A DNA stretch of 64,000 bases from Treponema sp. (lineage in GTDB: Bacteria > Spirochaetota > Spirochaetia > Treponematales > Treponemataceae). The position numbers were made by a program, and so were the translations under genes. The stretch lies in NCBI GenBank assembly GCA_016288205.1, contig JAEEYO010000052.1, positions 39,011-103,010 of the forward strand. Direction: 5' to 3'. Below, in pieces: positions 53,254 to 62,241 of the stretch; position 1 is the first letter of the stretch; each line of letters begins with the position of its first letter. Below the pieces are notes generated by a model. The model was given only the letters and a program-made list of their open reading frames with translations. It made no database searches and was not told the DNA's origin.

Positions 53254-53981
53254 ATCAGACCGCCGTTCACAGAAATTACCTGCCTTGTAATGTAGGATGC
53301 CTCCTCGGAAAGCAGGAACACGACCGCAGCCGCAACCTCCTCGGGCTTACCGGCTCTTTTCATGGGGATTGTGGGAAGAATCATGTCGGCAGGAGCGTCC
53401 TTCACCATGTCGGTCTCGATGAATCCGGGAGCAACGGCGTTTACCGTAATGCTTCTGCTCGCAAGCTCAAGTGCCAGAGCCTTTGTCGCGCCTATGAGTC
53501 CCGCCTTGGACGCGGAGTAATTCGTCTGTCCCCTGTTTCCCATGATTCCGCTGACCGAGGAAATGGTGATTATCCTTCCGCGCTTTTTTCTGCACATGGG
53601 CATGGTGAGCGGCTGAATCACGTTGAAAAAACTGTCCAGGTTCGTATGCACGACAAAATCCCACTCCTCGCCGGAAAGACCCGGGAAAGCGTTGTCCTTA
53701 GTAACTCCCGCATTGCTCACGACACCCCAGAGAGCTCCGTATTTTTCACAGATGGCATCCAGCTTCACTCGGCAGTCCTCACGGTCGCACACGTCAAACT
53801 GAATCAGCTCGCCCTGACCGCCCGCCTCCTTTATGAGCGAAAGAGTCTCCTCCGCCTTTTCCTTTCCGTGATTGTAATGCGCGATGACGTAATATCCGGC
53901 CTTCGCAGCCGCCACCGAGACAGCACGCCCGATTCCACCGCTCGCACCGGTCACCAAAATTTTTTTATCAGCATTGCTCAT
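53250..53981 (-). CDS. 3-oxoacyl-ACP reductase, ApeQ/FabG-like
   Basis: This 243-residue short-chain dehydrogenase has the cofactor motif VTGASGGIGRAVS, NAGVTK and the catalytic residues Ser (SSVSG) and Tyr-x-x-x-Lys (NYSASK). It reduces the 3-keto group with NADPH in each elongation cycle. It is coupled to the ketosynthase downstream by a 4-bp overlap. I chose the ATG at 53981 because GGAGA is well spaced from it; longer starts up to 54002 also exist. Confidence 0.9.
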   Translation of the reverse strand: MSNADKKILVTGASGGIGRAVSVAAAKAGYYVIAHYNHGKEKAEETLSLIKEAGGQGELIQFDVCDREDCRVKLDAICEKYGALWGVVSNAGVTKDNAFPGLSGEEWDFVVHTNLDSFFNVIQPLTMPMCRKKRGRIITISSVSGIMGNRGQTNYSASKAGLIGATKALALELASRSITVNAVAPGFIETDMVKDAPADMILPTIPMKRAGKPEEVAAAVVFLLSEEASYITRQVISVNGGLI

Positions 53982-54004
53982 ATCATTCTCCATATCCATC
54001 AAAT

Positions 54005-54493
54005 CTAGCTCTCAAAAAACGCCGACATGTCTTTCATTTCCATCACCGTGATTGTCGCGGAAATGACCGGCTCCTCATCCGATTTTGTGCGGAAAAGGAA
54101 ACACTCATAGCGCGTCACGTTCTCCATCCGGCAGTCCTCGCGTATTGAGATTTTTATAGTCGTATTGTTTTTCAGCACCGCCACGGCAGATTTGAAATTG
54201 CTCACGCTCAGAATCACTCCGGGATTCGCCTTGTCCATCCTGTCATTCTCGATGCGCTCGATGGATCCGAATGCCGATATGGTCTGCGCCATGATTTCAA
54301 AAACCGACCAGTCAGGAATGCCGTCCAAAGTTTCCTCATAAAAAATGCAGTCCGAAGTGATGTCGTACTCACCCGTCGCGGTCCTTTCCTCAAGATTGTG
54401 CCCCGTAATGCGGCTGAGCAAAAACATCTTGCCCTTGTGCGGAATCAGATTGGAAAGCTCTTCCGTCAAAATCAGCTGCGGAACCTTACTCAT
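54005..54493 (-). CDS. Hot-dog dehydratase, ApeP-like
   Basis: This 162-residue protein has the hot-dog fold features of FabZ-like dehydratases of the ApeP type: LIPHKGKMFLLSRI near the start gives the catalytic-His region, and WSVFEIMAQTISAFGS the long central helix. It would dehydrate 3-hydroxyacyl-ACP to the enoyl form. The ATG at 54493 follows GGAGG. It overlaps the upstream ketosynthase by 8 bp. The downstream ketoreductase is 23 bp away. Assignment to ApeP rather than FabZ rests on the neighbours and on motif form. Confidence 0.8.
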   Translation of the reverse strand: MSKVPQLILTEELSNLIPHKGKMFLLSRITGHNLEERTATGEYDITSDCIFYEETLDGIPDWSVFEIMAQTISAFGSIERIENDRMDKANPGVILSVSNFKSAVAVLKNNTTIKISIREDCRMENVTRYECFLFRTKSDEEPVISATITVMEMKDMSAFFES

Positions 54494-55715
54494 CTGCGCC
54501 TCCAAGATTTTCATCCGCAAGTCCTAGAATCAGGGAGACATTGGAGCCACCGAAAGCAAAGGAGTTTGTCATGCAGTATCTTACCTGATTTGAGACGTAA
54601 TGAGATTGAGTGTCCACAAAATTGAGGCAGGGCAAATCGCCATCCCTCACTCCGTCCCAGACCTGAGCAGGAAGCTCCCTTTCACCCAGGGCGTGTCTTT
54701 TTATCAGCTCACGGCAAATGGAAGCCTCAAGAGCACCCGCCGCCCCCAGTGTATGCCCCGTAATTGATTTCGTGGAGCTGCAAGGAAGCGTGTTCTCGCC
54801 GAAGATCTCCGCCACAGCCTTTGCCTCCATGGAGTCGTTCAGCAGAGTGCCCGTCCCATGCAGATTCATATATCCGATCTGTTCCGCACGAAGTCCGGCA
54901 TTCTCAAGCGCATTTCTCATCGCACTGGCGGCACCCTTTCCGTCGGCAGCCGGTGAAGTTATATGATGGGCGTCACAGCTTTCTCCCCATCCGCAAAGGA
55001 CCACCGCAGGACCATCATCAAAAAGAGGATCCTTGGAAAGGACAAAAAAAGCGGCTCCGTCACCCAGTGTGATTCCGCGACGGTTTTTGCTGAAAGGATT
55101 CGTCGGATCCGGGGAAACTGCCTCAAGGGACTCAAAGCCAAGGAGCGCCGTATCGGAAGCGATGTCCACTCCGCCGACAATGGCCGCATCCACAATTCCG
55201 CTTTGAATCAGCTGCGATGCCTTTATGCAAGCGACTGCACTGGAAGAGCAAGCCGTGGCGAAGGACAGGACTGGACCTGAAATCGAATATTTTTCTTCTA
55301 TATATGTGGCGACGTAATCAGCACCCTGCATCTCCAGTTCATAGTCATCGGGAAAGCTGCCGGTGGAAAAATATGACTCGTGGCCAGCTACGGAAAACTC
55401 AGTGCCGTTGTCGCAGGAACCCACGCAAACCGCCACACGCTCCTTTCCGTACATTGAGACCGCTTTTTCTATGGAAGGGCCAATCTGATTGAGAGCCGCA
55501 TTTTCAAGACGGATAATCCTCATGTCAAAACGTGCGTCTGATTGCGGCAGGGAAGCTTCCCTCAAGGATGCGGCGTAAATTTTCTTTCCACCACGGACCT
55601 GCACTTTCTTCATGCCCGTCCGTCTTCCTTTCACAAGCGAGTCCCATAATTCATTTTTGTCCATTCCGGCGCAAGAGACAGTGCCCGGCTCAGAGATAAA
55701 TATTCGGCCTTTCAT
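54486..55715 (-). CDS. Beta-ketoacyl-ACP synthase, ApeO-like position
   Basis: This 409-residue ketosynthase has the nucleophile Cys in FATACSSSAVACIKA and the catalytic His in MNLHGTGTLLND and TGHTLGAAGALEAS. It is not a close copy of the one at 51994-53253, as expected for the paired ketosynthases of an aryl-polyene set. The start is placed at 55715 because a consensus promoter has its -10 box at 55731-55726, so an earlier ATG at 55727 would lie in the promoter. The message is nearly leaderless. This gene begins the second half of the ape-like run. Confidence 0.85.
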   Translation of the reverse strand: MKGRIFISEPGTVSCAGMDKNELWDSLVKGRRTGMKKVQVRGGKKIYAASLREASLPQSDARFDMRIIRLENAALNQIGPSIEKAVSMYGKERVAVCVGSCDNGTEFSVAGHESYFSTGSFPDDYELEMQGADYVATYIEEKYSISGPVLSFATACSSSAVACIKASQLIQSGIVDAAIVGGVDIASDTALLGFESLEAVSPDPTNPFSKNRRGITLGDGAAFFVLSKDPLFDDGPAVVLCGWGESCDAHHITSPAADGKGAASAMRNALENAGLRAEQIGYMNLHGTGTLLNDSMEAKAVAEIFGENTLPCSSTKSITGHTLGAAGALEASICRELIKRHALGERELPAQVWDGVRDGDLPCLNFVDTQSHYVSNQVRYCMTNSFAFGGSNVSLILGLADENLGGADE

Positions 55716-55725
55716 TCTCGGTTTC

Positions 55726-55754
55726 ATTGTAGATTTTTATCTCAATTTTGTCAA
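55726..55754 (-). promoter_or_regulatory. Promoter restarting the ape-like operon
   Basis: On the minus strand TTGACA (55754-55749) and TACAAT (55731-55726) are 17 bp apart. Predicted transcription starts near 55719, about 4 bp before the ATG at 55715. Confidence 0.7.
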
Positions 55755-55889
55755 ATACCCCAAAAATCTGAAGCTAAATAAAATCTGCGTCCAGCGGCGT
55801 GGATTGTATGTGTACGCAGTTCCCTAAATCATCATTTTAGTGTATACTGTAGGCGATTTATAAAAAAGTCTGACATTTTAGGAGAATGT

Positions 55890-56567
55890 ATGAAATTAAC
55901 ACAGCTAATACTTGCCGGGGCATTTGCCTGCTCCATTATTTTTGCAGGATGCGCATCAAATAAAGTCCCTGCCGAGGGTAAGACAACGGATATTTCTACG
56001 GAAGCCGGCGAAAATCAGGACGCACAGGAAGATACAAAAACTACTGACAGCACGGAAAAAGGCGGAGACACAAAATCAGACGCTCCGGCTCCTTCGGAAA
56101 AAGAGAGTCAGAAAACCGAGGATAAAAATCCACCGAAAGAAAGCGGAACTGAATCCGGGGAAACAAAAACATCCGAGACAAGCTACACAAAAAAATCCAC
56201 ACTGAAAGCCGCTTGCGATGAGGCGAAATTTTCCATGACGGCCCCTGACTCAATCGACGACTACAAAATCAAGGAGTATATGGCGGCGGAAGGACAGGCG
56301 GTGGAGCTTGTCTATGAGAGCAATACGACGGGACAGACAATCGCGATAAAAAAATCGCTGGGCAATCTGGAGACGGTCGGCTCAGAGTCTGAATATGAGG
56401 TCAACAGATTTGTGAATGACGCAGGAAATAGGATTTTCCTCCGCGGAGACTCCATAAACAAAATTTACATAGGCACATGGAACAGCGGCGACTATTCCTT
56501 CTCCATAGAATGTCCGAGCGGTCTGCCAAGGGAGTCCGTCCTGCTGCTCGTGCGTGAGGTCAACTGA
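55890..56567 (+). CDS. Lipoprotein with acidic linker and small C-terminal domain
   Basis: This 225-residue protein has a signal with lipobox FAGC (Cys21). A Lys/Glu/Thr/Ser-rich low-complexity linker follows (about 25-105; TSTEKGG-type runs). A C-terminal domain (about 115-225) resembles a DUF4367-like fold (FSMTAPDSIDDYKIKEYMAAEGQAVELVYESNTTG, KIYIGTWNSGDYSFSIE). Its function is unknown. With its neighbour it is inserted on the opposite strand between the two halves of the ape-like genes. The ATG follows AGGAG. Confidence 0.7.
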   Translation: MKLTQLILAGAFACSIIFAGCASNKVPAEGKTTDISTEAGENQDAQEDTKTTDSTEKGGDTKSDAPAPSEKESQKTEDKNPPKESGTESGETKTSETSYTKKSTLKAACDEAKFSMTAPDSIDDYKIKEYMAAEGQAVELVYESNTTGQTIAIKKSLGNLETVGSESEYEVNRFVNDAGNRIFLRGDSINKIYIGTWNSGDYSFSIECPSGLPRESVLLLVREVN

Positions 56568-56641
56568 AGCCTCAAAAATTCACTTGCTAAATCAGCATAC
56601 CCGAATTATAATTAGTATAAAAGCATTCAGGGGGGGCTGAT

Positions 56642-57868
56642 ATGAAGCAGTTTTTGGGAATTTTCACATTTTCCTTTCTCGCACTCATTTTTCTCTCATG
56701 CACACTTTTTACCAACGAAATGGGAGACAAAGCGACAATTACATTTTCTATTCCCTCAATTTCCCAATCAGGAAAACTTCAATCAAGAAGCGCAACATCA
56801 GATGCATCTGACAACGCTCCCTATTATATTCGTATATTGCTAAAAGAAGATTCCAAGCGCGATTTGTATCAAGAGGCGGTGGTAAAAATTGAAAACGGTG
56901 CAACCATCACTTTCGACTCCCTCGCTGTAGGTCAGACAATTCATGCTGAGGCCTATGTTTTCGAGGAAAACTCAACTACAAGCTCGGATTTTGTAAACTA
57001 TCTCTACACAGGAAAAACCAAGTCTATCAAAATACATGCCGGAGAAAACTTTATGGATCTGAAATTGAGGAACCCGGATTCATACGAGCTTTCTTTCCAT
57101 GCAAACGGCGGCAGATTTGAAACAGGAGATAATCCGTATAGGACGCATACAGAAGGATATCTTTTTAGTGCACCGACTCCACTGCGAGAAGGATATACAT
57201 TTGGCGGATGGGCATTAGAGGCAAACGGTGATCATCCTGTATCAGGTGAAAGATACATATTAATAGAAGATACTGTTTTATATGCCGTGTGGGTACCTCT
57301 GGTTTTTAATGTTAATGACGAATCCTCTTTCAGAGATGCAATAGCACAGGCCTTTTCTGGAAACACAATTCGCCTTAACAACAACATAAATCTCACAAGC
57401 AACTTAACAGTTGACAAAAACATAACGATTAACGGCTGTGATTTATACCATCTGTCAGCAAGTAACGTAAACCTTGAATTTACCAATGTGACATTCACGC
57501 GAGGATTAAACGGCGAATACATCGAAGGAAAACTTCGCAATGGCTTTGGCGGCATCATAACCATGGACTTCTGCAACGCATCATTTACAAACTGTAAATT
57601 CCTTGACAACAAGGCCTACTGCGGCGGTGCAATCAATTTCCACAGTCAGGATGATGAAGTCCCAGGTGAAAGGTATGAGCTCCATATTACGGGATGCACG
57701 TTCAGTGGAAACATATCGAATACAGACGACAACCCCGATAAATTTAATGTAAATACAAGTGGCTATCAAACATGGGTTATCCTTGGAGGAGGAAATTCCT
57801 CTGACAACACTTTATGGAACAATGGAATTTATTTACAGCCAGAAGTAAATTGTGATGGAGACTTTTAA
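56642..57868 (+). CDS. Surface lipoprotein with InlB-type repeat and beta-helix region
   Basis: This 408-residue protein has a signal with lipobox FLSC. A beta-rich domain follows (about 30-145). Then one Listeria-Bacteroides (InlB B-type) repeat, ELSFHANGGRFETGDNPYRTHTEGYLFSAPTPLREGYTFGGWALE, ends in VLYAVW (about 150-215). Right-handed beta-helix-like rungs come next (about 220-390; IRLNNNINLTSNLTVDKNITINGCDLYHLSASNVNLEFTN). Such proteins are displayed on the surface, perhaps for adhesion or polysaccharide contact. The gene is richer in A+T than its neighbours, suggesting recent acquisition. A GGGGGG site precedes the ATG. Confidence 0.72.
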   Translation: MKQFLGIFTFSFLALIFLSCTLFTNEMGDKATITFSIPSISQSGKLQSRSATSDASDNAPYYIRILLKEDSKRDLYQEAVVKIENGATITFDSLAVGQTIHAEAYVFEENSTTSSDFVNYLYTGKTKSIKIHAGENFMDLKLRNPDSYELSFHANGGRFETGDNPYRTHTEGYLFSAPTPLREGYTFGGWALEANGDHPVSGERYILIEDTVLYAVWVPLVFNVNDESSFRDAIAQAFSGNTIRLNNNINLTSNLTVDKNITINGCDLYHLSASNVNLEFTNVTFTRGLNGEYIEGKLRNGFGGIITMDFCNASFTNCKFLDNKAYCGGAINFHSQDDEVPGERYELHITGCTFSGNISNTDDNPDKFNVNTSGYQTWVILGGGNSSDNTLWNNGIYLQPEVNCDGDF

Positions 57869-57898
57869 CAGCATCTAATACTATCAAGCATATCTCTC

Positions 57899-60262
57899 CT
57901 ATCTATTCACAAGACAAAATGATGCGACGAATGCGGCTGAAAGTCCGACCAAAATAGAAAGACCGATTACGTGCACGGGGACAAAGGAGCTTAATGCGAG
58001 CGCGCCGAAGGACAATGCCGTGGTCAAAAATGAAAGTGCGACGGCAAAAGGCTCCAATCGTTTTTCCTCATCCGATTTTCCATCCCTCTTGGAATTTTCC
58101 ACCATATAGATTATATAGTCCAGCCCCATGCCGAAAACCAGAATCATCCCGGTGATGGCGAAAAAATCTATGTGACGGCCAATTGCGGCAAAAACGGCGA
58201 GAACCGCAAGCACGCTGAAAACCGGAATGGCGGCAATGGAAAGAGTCTGTTTCCACGTGTAGAAAAATTTCAGGAAAACCACGATACCCAAAAATGCGAC
58301 GGCGAACATCACGAGAATTTGCTTCGTCAGATGGTCCAGTCCGGAAGAGATGTCCTCGACCTTGTTCTCAAAATAAACATTCTCGAATCCGCCCGCAAGA
58401 TCCCTGCATTCAGAATCCTCAAGTCCGACAGGAAGCACGACCGAATACCACCTGCCGTCAATCTCACCGAGCCAAACGGAGCCGAGAAGACTTCTGATGG
58501 CATCAGGCAGACCGGGATTCTCAGGACTCAGAATCTGGAACTTTTTTTCCGTGAATATTCTCTTGTACTCCGAGGCGTTCTCAGGCGAAAGTCCAAGGCT
58601 CTCACACTGCGAGTCCACAAGAGACAGAAGATTTCCGCACGCACGGATTGAATCTTTTTGCGAAACGGAAGACGGAACGAAACGCGAGCTTGAGATAAAG
58701 GACACTTTCCGGCCTCCACCGCCAAGCGCCCCGATTTTCTTGCAGAACGCTTCCTCCGAAACCAGGACCTCATCGGCAGAGGCTCCAGAGACAATGAACC
58801 ATGAGCTGGGATTGTAGCTCAGGATTTTGGATGAAAGGATCGTGTCGTCCCTCAAGCGTCCTTCCATCTGATAGAGTCCCGCGATGTTGTTCTTTACGCG
58901 CACATTTCCATGGAAAATCAGGAGAAGAGAGATGAAAAGCAAGAGCAGGGCGGAAAAGATTCCTATGCGGATTTTTTTGCCGGCATGGATTTTTACTTTT
59001 CTCTCAAGGAATTTTATCCCGCGTTTTTCTTCAGGCGGAAGTTTCAAAGCAGGATAAAGGCAGATGACAGTAAGAAACGAACTCAGGATTCCGCTGAGTG
59101 AAAAAATCGCCATCTGCTTGAGGAGCGCGAATGGAGAGAAGCAAAGCAGGACGTAGCAGATTTCCGTGGAGACGAGGGAGAGAGTCAGTCCCACAAAAAG
59201 ATGGGCGCGTATTTCGTCCCCGCGTTTTAAATTCACGTTCGCCTTCCAATGCATGAAAAAGTGCAGGCTGTAGTCAATGCAGCATCCGATCAGCGATGTG
59301 CCGAAAATAAGGGTGAGCACATGGATTTTCCCGAATACAAAGTGACAGGTGCCGAGGGCTGTTCCCACGGAAAGCAGGATTGAAAGAAGCGAGACTGCGA
59401 TGGGAAGAAGGGTGCGGAATGTGAGGACCAGCATCAGGATTACGATCAGAAGGGTCACGGTGGAAATCAGGGATATTTCCTTTGACGCAGACATGGAGCT
59501 TTTGTAGCTGTGGAAGGGAGTGCCGGAGTACACGAATCTCACGCCGTCCTTTTCCAAAGGTGCGCACACACTGTAGATTGTCTCCACCGCATTTGATTTG
59601 CTTGCAAGCGCCGCCCCCTCTTTGCTCACTGTCCCGCTGATCATAACATACCAGCATCCCTCAAACTGAGTCGCAAGCACACCGTCTTTCGGCGACATGG
59701 AAGTACCTGAGTCGGTGGCCGCAGAAAGATAATTTTGAAGCGCGAGCTCATCAAGCAAAAACGGATCCTCGTTTATTCTCTCAAGCGATGATAGAGTGAA
59801 AAAGCCGAACGCCTTTCCGAGAGACTCTTCCGCAAAAGCCTGAGTTCCGTCCGCAGAGCTCAGAAGCGCCCGTGTCTTTTGGTCAAGAAGATTGAATCGG
59901 TAGGGATGCAGAAAACTCTCAATCTCAAAAAAAGATTCGGAGTCGCTGTATAAAGAAAGCGAGGAAAATTTCGGACTCTCCTTCAACTCATCAAAAACCC
60001 GCGCGGCATTTTCCTTTGCAATCTCAAAATCCTCATGGCCGCACAAAATGAAAATATTCCTTGATGACTTTTCCGTCAGTTTTTTATCCGCGGTACTGAT
60101 TGTTTTCGCGGCGGAAGAATCCGGAAGCATGTTGAACAAATCAGCGTCGAACTTAATTCCCCGGGACTCAATCAGCGAGACAAGCGACATGAGCGCAATC
60201 AGCCCATGAAAAACAAGCCATGCGAGCAAAAATTTATTTTTTGTTTTTGTCAGACTACTCAT
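57899..60262 (-). CDS. MMPL-type RND exporter, ApeM-like
   Basis: This 787-residue membrane protein has about twelve helices and two large periplasmic loops (roughly 35-250 and 450-600), the layout of predicted exporters of the MMPL group. The conserved helix stretch LIFGTSLIGCCIDYSLHFFMHWK and a second GMGLDYIIYMVEN are visible. In aryl-polyene clusters this protein (ApeM) moves the lipid across the inner membrane. It overlaps the thioesterase gene by 8 bp. The ligand is inferred from the neighbours. Confidence 0.85.
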   Translation of the reverse strand: MSSLTKTKNKFLLAWLVFHGLIALMSLVSLIESRGIKFDADLFNMLPDSSAAKTISTADKKLTEKSSRNIFILCGHEDFEIAKENAARVFDELKESPKFSSLSLYSDSESFFEIESFLHPYRFNLLDQKTRALLSSADGTQAFAEESLGKAFGFFTLSSLERINEDPFLLDELALQNYLSAATDSGTSMSPKDGVLATQFEGCWYVMISGTVSKEGAALASKSNAVETIYSVCAPLEKDGVRFVYSGTPFHSYKSSMSASKEISLISTVTLLIVILMLVLTFRTLLPIAVSLLSILLSVGTALGTCHFVFGKIHVLTLIFGTSLIGCCIDYSLHFFMHWKANVNLKRGDEIRAHLFVGLTLSLVSTEICYVLLCFSPFALLKQMAIFSLSGILSSFLTVICLYPALKLPPEEKRGIKFLERKVKIHAGKKIRIGIFSALLLLFISLLLIFHGNVRVKNNIAGLYQMEGRLRDDTILSSKILSYNPSSWFIVSGASADEVLVSEEAFCKKIGALGGGGRKVSFISSSRFVPSSVSQKDSIRACGNLLSLVDSQCESLGLSPENASEYKRIFTEKKFQILSPENPGLPDAIRSLLGSVWLGEIDGRWYSVVLPVGLEDSECRDLAGGFENVYFENKVEDISSGLDHLTKQILVMFAVAFLGIVVFLKFFYTWKQTLSIAAIPVFSVLAVLAVFAAIGRHIDFFAITGMILVFGMGLDYIIYMVENSKRDGKSDEEKRLEPFAVALSFLTTALSFGALALSSFVPVHVIGLSILVGLSAAFVASFCLVNR

Positions 60263-60689
60263 TTTTTTCTTCCATCATTTTCTCAACTTTGTCCAAAAAA
60301 ATCTGCGGGCAGACAAAAAGAGTTTTTCCGCTCTCCATTTCCACCGCCATCTGCATACTCTCTGCCTTTGTGGTAAGCTCGCCGCTTTCCGCATTATAAA
60401 ACTCATATTTTATTTTGATGCAGTTCTCATACTCAACAAGACGTGAGACGATTCTGACCTTCTCGCCGAAACGGAGGGAACGCACATATTTCAGCTTCAC
60501 CTCAGCGACGGGAAACGCGATGCCGATCCTGACCATCTCAAGGTACCCGAAACCGATTTTATCAAGCAGGGAACACCTCGCCTTTTCCATGTACTTCACA
60601 TAATTTCCGTGCCACACAATCCGCATGGAATCCACGTCATAAAACTCAACTGGAAAAACAATCTCATCACAAATACATTTACTCGCCAT
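60255..60689 (-). CDS. Acyl-CoA/ACP thioesterase, ApeK-like
   Basis: This 144-residue hot-dog protein has the YbgC-type motif VEFYDVDSMRIVWHGNYVKYMEKARCSLL, containing the catalytic Asp. It would release or trim an acyl chain from a thioester carrier. It overlaps the membrane-protein gene by 11 bp and the exporter by 8 bp, so it is translated with them. The ATG at 60689 is preceded by GAGGG. ApeK of aryl-polyene clusters has this size. Confidence 0.85.
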   Translation of the reverse strand: MASKCICDEIVFPVEFYDVDSMRIVWHGNYVKYMEKARCSLLDKIGFGYLEMVRIGIAFPVAEVKLKYVRSLRFGEKVRIVSRLVEYENCIKIKYEFYNAESGELTTKAESMQMAVEMESGKTLFVCPQIFLDKVEKMMEEKNE

Positions 60690-61308
60690 TGCCGGTTCCC
60701 TCATATTTCATTTTGATTTTCTTGTCCACAATCTTCCGAACAACAAATTCCACGGCGAAGAGAAGGCCCATCAGCACGTAGGAAATTCCACCGTTATAAA
60801 TTGACCACACGCGGTCGCTGCAGCAGAAAGCTGTGAAAGCCGCCATGCTTCCGTTCAACACAAAAAAACAGCACCACACGACGCAGACTTTTTTGCAATA
60901 AGATTCCACGTCCTTCTCATAAGGAGCACCTTTGATTGATTTGTCGGCGAGATTCGCGAAACGGAAAATAATCGTGGGAGGAAAAATCAAAGTGCTGCCA
61001 AAAACAAAAAGCAAGGTCACACTGATAACGACCGAATACAATTTCAGGAACACAGTCTGGTTCGTAAAAAAACATGCGAGACCCGCAGCAAGAAGAAGCC
61101 CTCCGCACAGCAAGGGTCTCCAGCTCAAGACTTTTTTTTCTCCGTCCTTTTTGGTCGCGGTAAGGCTCAGAAAAAATGCGAGTCCGAAAACGACTACGGC
61201 AAGAGAGATTATTCTCACGGGAAGCTTCAGAATCACAAGGAATGTAAAAATCAGCACGGGATACAGGGCTGCCAAAATGCCGAACAGGATTTTAAAAAAA
61301 TTCTTCAC
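60679..61308 (-). CDS. COG4648-like membrane protein of the ape set
   Basis: This protein of about 209 residues has five or six hydrophobic helices and resembles COG4648-type membrane proteins found near aryl-polyene genes. Segments such as FGSTLIFPPTIIFRFANLADKSIKG and SYVLMGLLFAVEFVVRKIVDKKIKM are distinctive. The role is unknown, perhaps membrane lipid transfer. I start it at GTG 61308 because a TTGATT/TAGAAT promoter ends 7 bp before it. A frame reaching 61356 would lie through that promoter. Confidence 0.65.
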   Translation of the reverse strand: MKNFFKILFGILAALYPVLIFTFLVILKLPVRIISLAVVVFGLAFFLSLTATKKDGEKKVLSWRPLLCGGLLLAAGLACFFTNQTVFLKLYSVVISVTLLFVFGSTLIFPPTIIFRFANLADKSIKGAPYEKDVESYCKKVCVVWCCFFVLNGSMAAFTAFCCSDRVWSIYNGGISYVLMGLLFAVEFVVRKIVDKKIKMKYEGTGNGE

Positions 61309-61315
61309 AAACCCG

Positions 61316-61344
61316 ATTCTAAATAAATATCGCAAAAAAATCAA
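61316..61344 (-). promoter_or_regulatory. Promoter at the head of the ape-like operon
   Basis: On the minus strand TTGATT (61344-61339) and TAGAAT (61321-61316) are 17 bp apart. The GTG start at 61308 is 7 bp beyond the -10 box. Confidence 0.55.
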
Positions 61345-61367
61345 TAGAAAGCACACAAGCGCTCTTA

Positions 61368-61396
61368 TTGACCATAAAAACCTACTATGATAAAAT
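61368..61396 (+). promoter_or_regulatory. Promoter of the acyltransferase gene
   Basis: TTGACC (61368-61373) and TAAAAT (61391-61396) are 17 bp apart. The ATG at 61405 is 8 bp beyond the -10 box. It is divergent from the ape operon promoter 24 bp away. Confidence 0.55.
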
Positions 61397-61404
61397 TACT
61401 CGTT

Positions 61405-62241
61405 ATGGGAAAAGCCAAAATTGATGATCGGTACAGTGCATCTGATCTGCCACCTGCAAAAAACAAATTTCTCTATGCCTGCCGATGTCTGATAAAGCTT
61501 TTTCACATCGGATTTTTTGGACTCGGAAGCATAGTCATAGGCATTTTGATTTTTCCAGTCATGCGTCTTTTTCTGCACCCCAAAAAACGGTTCCAAAAGC
61601 ACGCGCGGAATTTCATCAGCCTGAGCTTCAGATTTTTCACCTTTTGCATGAGATTAAGCGGGGCCATAAAGCATAATTTCCACGACAAGGAAAAGTACAG
61701 GAGTCTGAGATCAAAGGTCATCGTCGCAAACCATCCGTCCCTGCTCGACGTGGTTTATCTGATTTCCGTCATTCCGAACGCCGACTGCATTGTCCGTGGG
61801 GGGCTTACAAAAACTCCCTTCGTCGCAATCATACGGCAGCTCTATCTTGTCAACACGATGGGATCGGAGGAAATGCTGGAGCTCGCAAAGGAATCTCTTG
61901 CTGACGGAAACAACCTGATTGTATTTCCCGAGGGAACGCGCACGCCCAGACACGGGACGAATCAGTTCAAGCGGGGAGCGTCAAGGATTGCGTTTGAGTG
62001 TGACTGCGACATACAGATGGTTTACATAGGCGGAAATGACAAATACGGACTTGGAAAGCATGACGCATTTTTCTCTTTCAACAAAAACGAGCCGTATCAT
62101 TACGACATCTACATTCTGGATGAAATCAAGATTGCGGATTACAAACACCTTGAGCCGCAGATTGCGTCCAGGAGAATCACAGAAAAAATCCACGAGCAGA
62201 TTGCTGACAAGGCGATGGAAGTGGACAGGAGGATTATATAA
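61405..62241 (+). CDS. 1-acylglycerol-3-phosphate-type acyltransferase
   Basis: This 278-residue protein has a membrane segment (about 30-60) and the acyltransferase motifs: NHPSLLDVVYL (the NHxxxxD motif), GGLTKTPF, and VFPEGTRTPRHG. It would move an acyl chain from a carrier to a hydroxyl acceptor. It diverges from the ape-like genes; in known clusters an acyltransferase of this fold (ApeD or ApeJ-like) joins the polyene to a lipid. That link is inference. The start is set at 61405 by the promoter; an ATG at 61387 precedes the -10 box. Confidence 0.85.
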   Translation: MGKAKIDDRYSASDLPPAKNKFLYACRCLIKLFHIGFFGLGSIVIGILIFPVMRLFLHPKKRFQKHARNFISLSFRFFTFCMRLSGAIKHNFHDKEKYRSLRSKVIVANHPSLLDVVYLISVIPNADCIVRGGLTKTPFVAIIRQLYLVNTMGSEEMLELAKESLADGNNLIVFPEGTRTPRHGTNQFKRGASRIAFECDCDIQMVYIGGNDKYGLGKHDAFFSFNKNEPYHYDIYILDEIKIADYKHLEPQIASRRITEKIHEQIADKAMEVDRRII

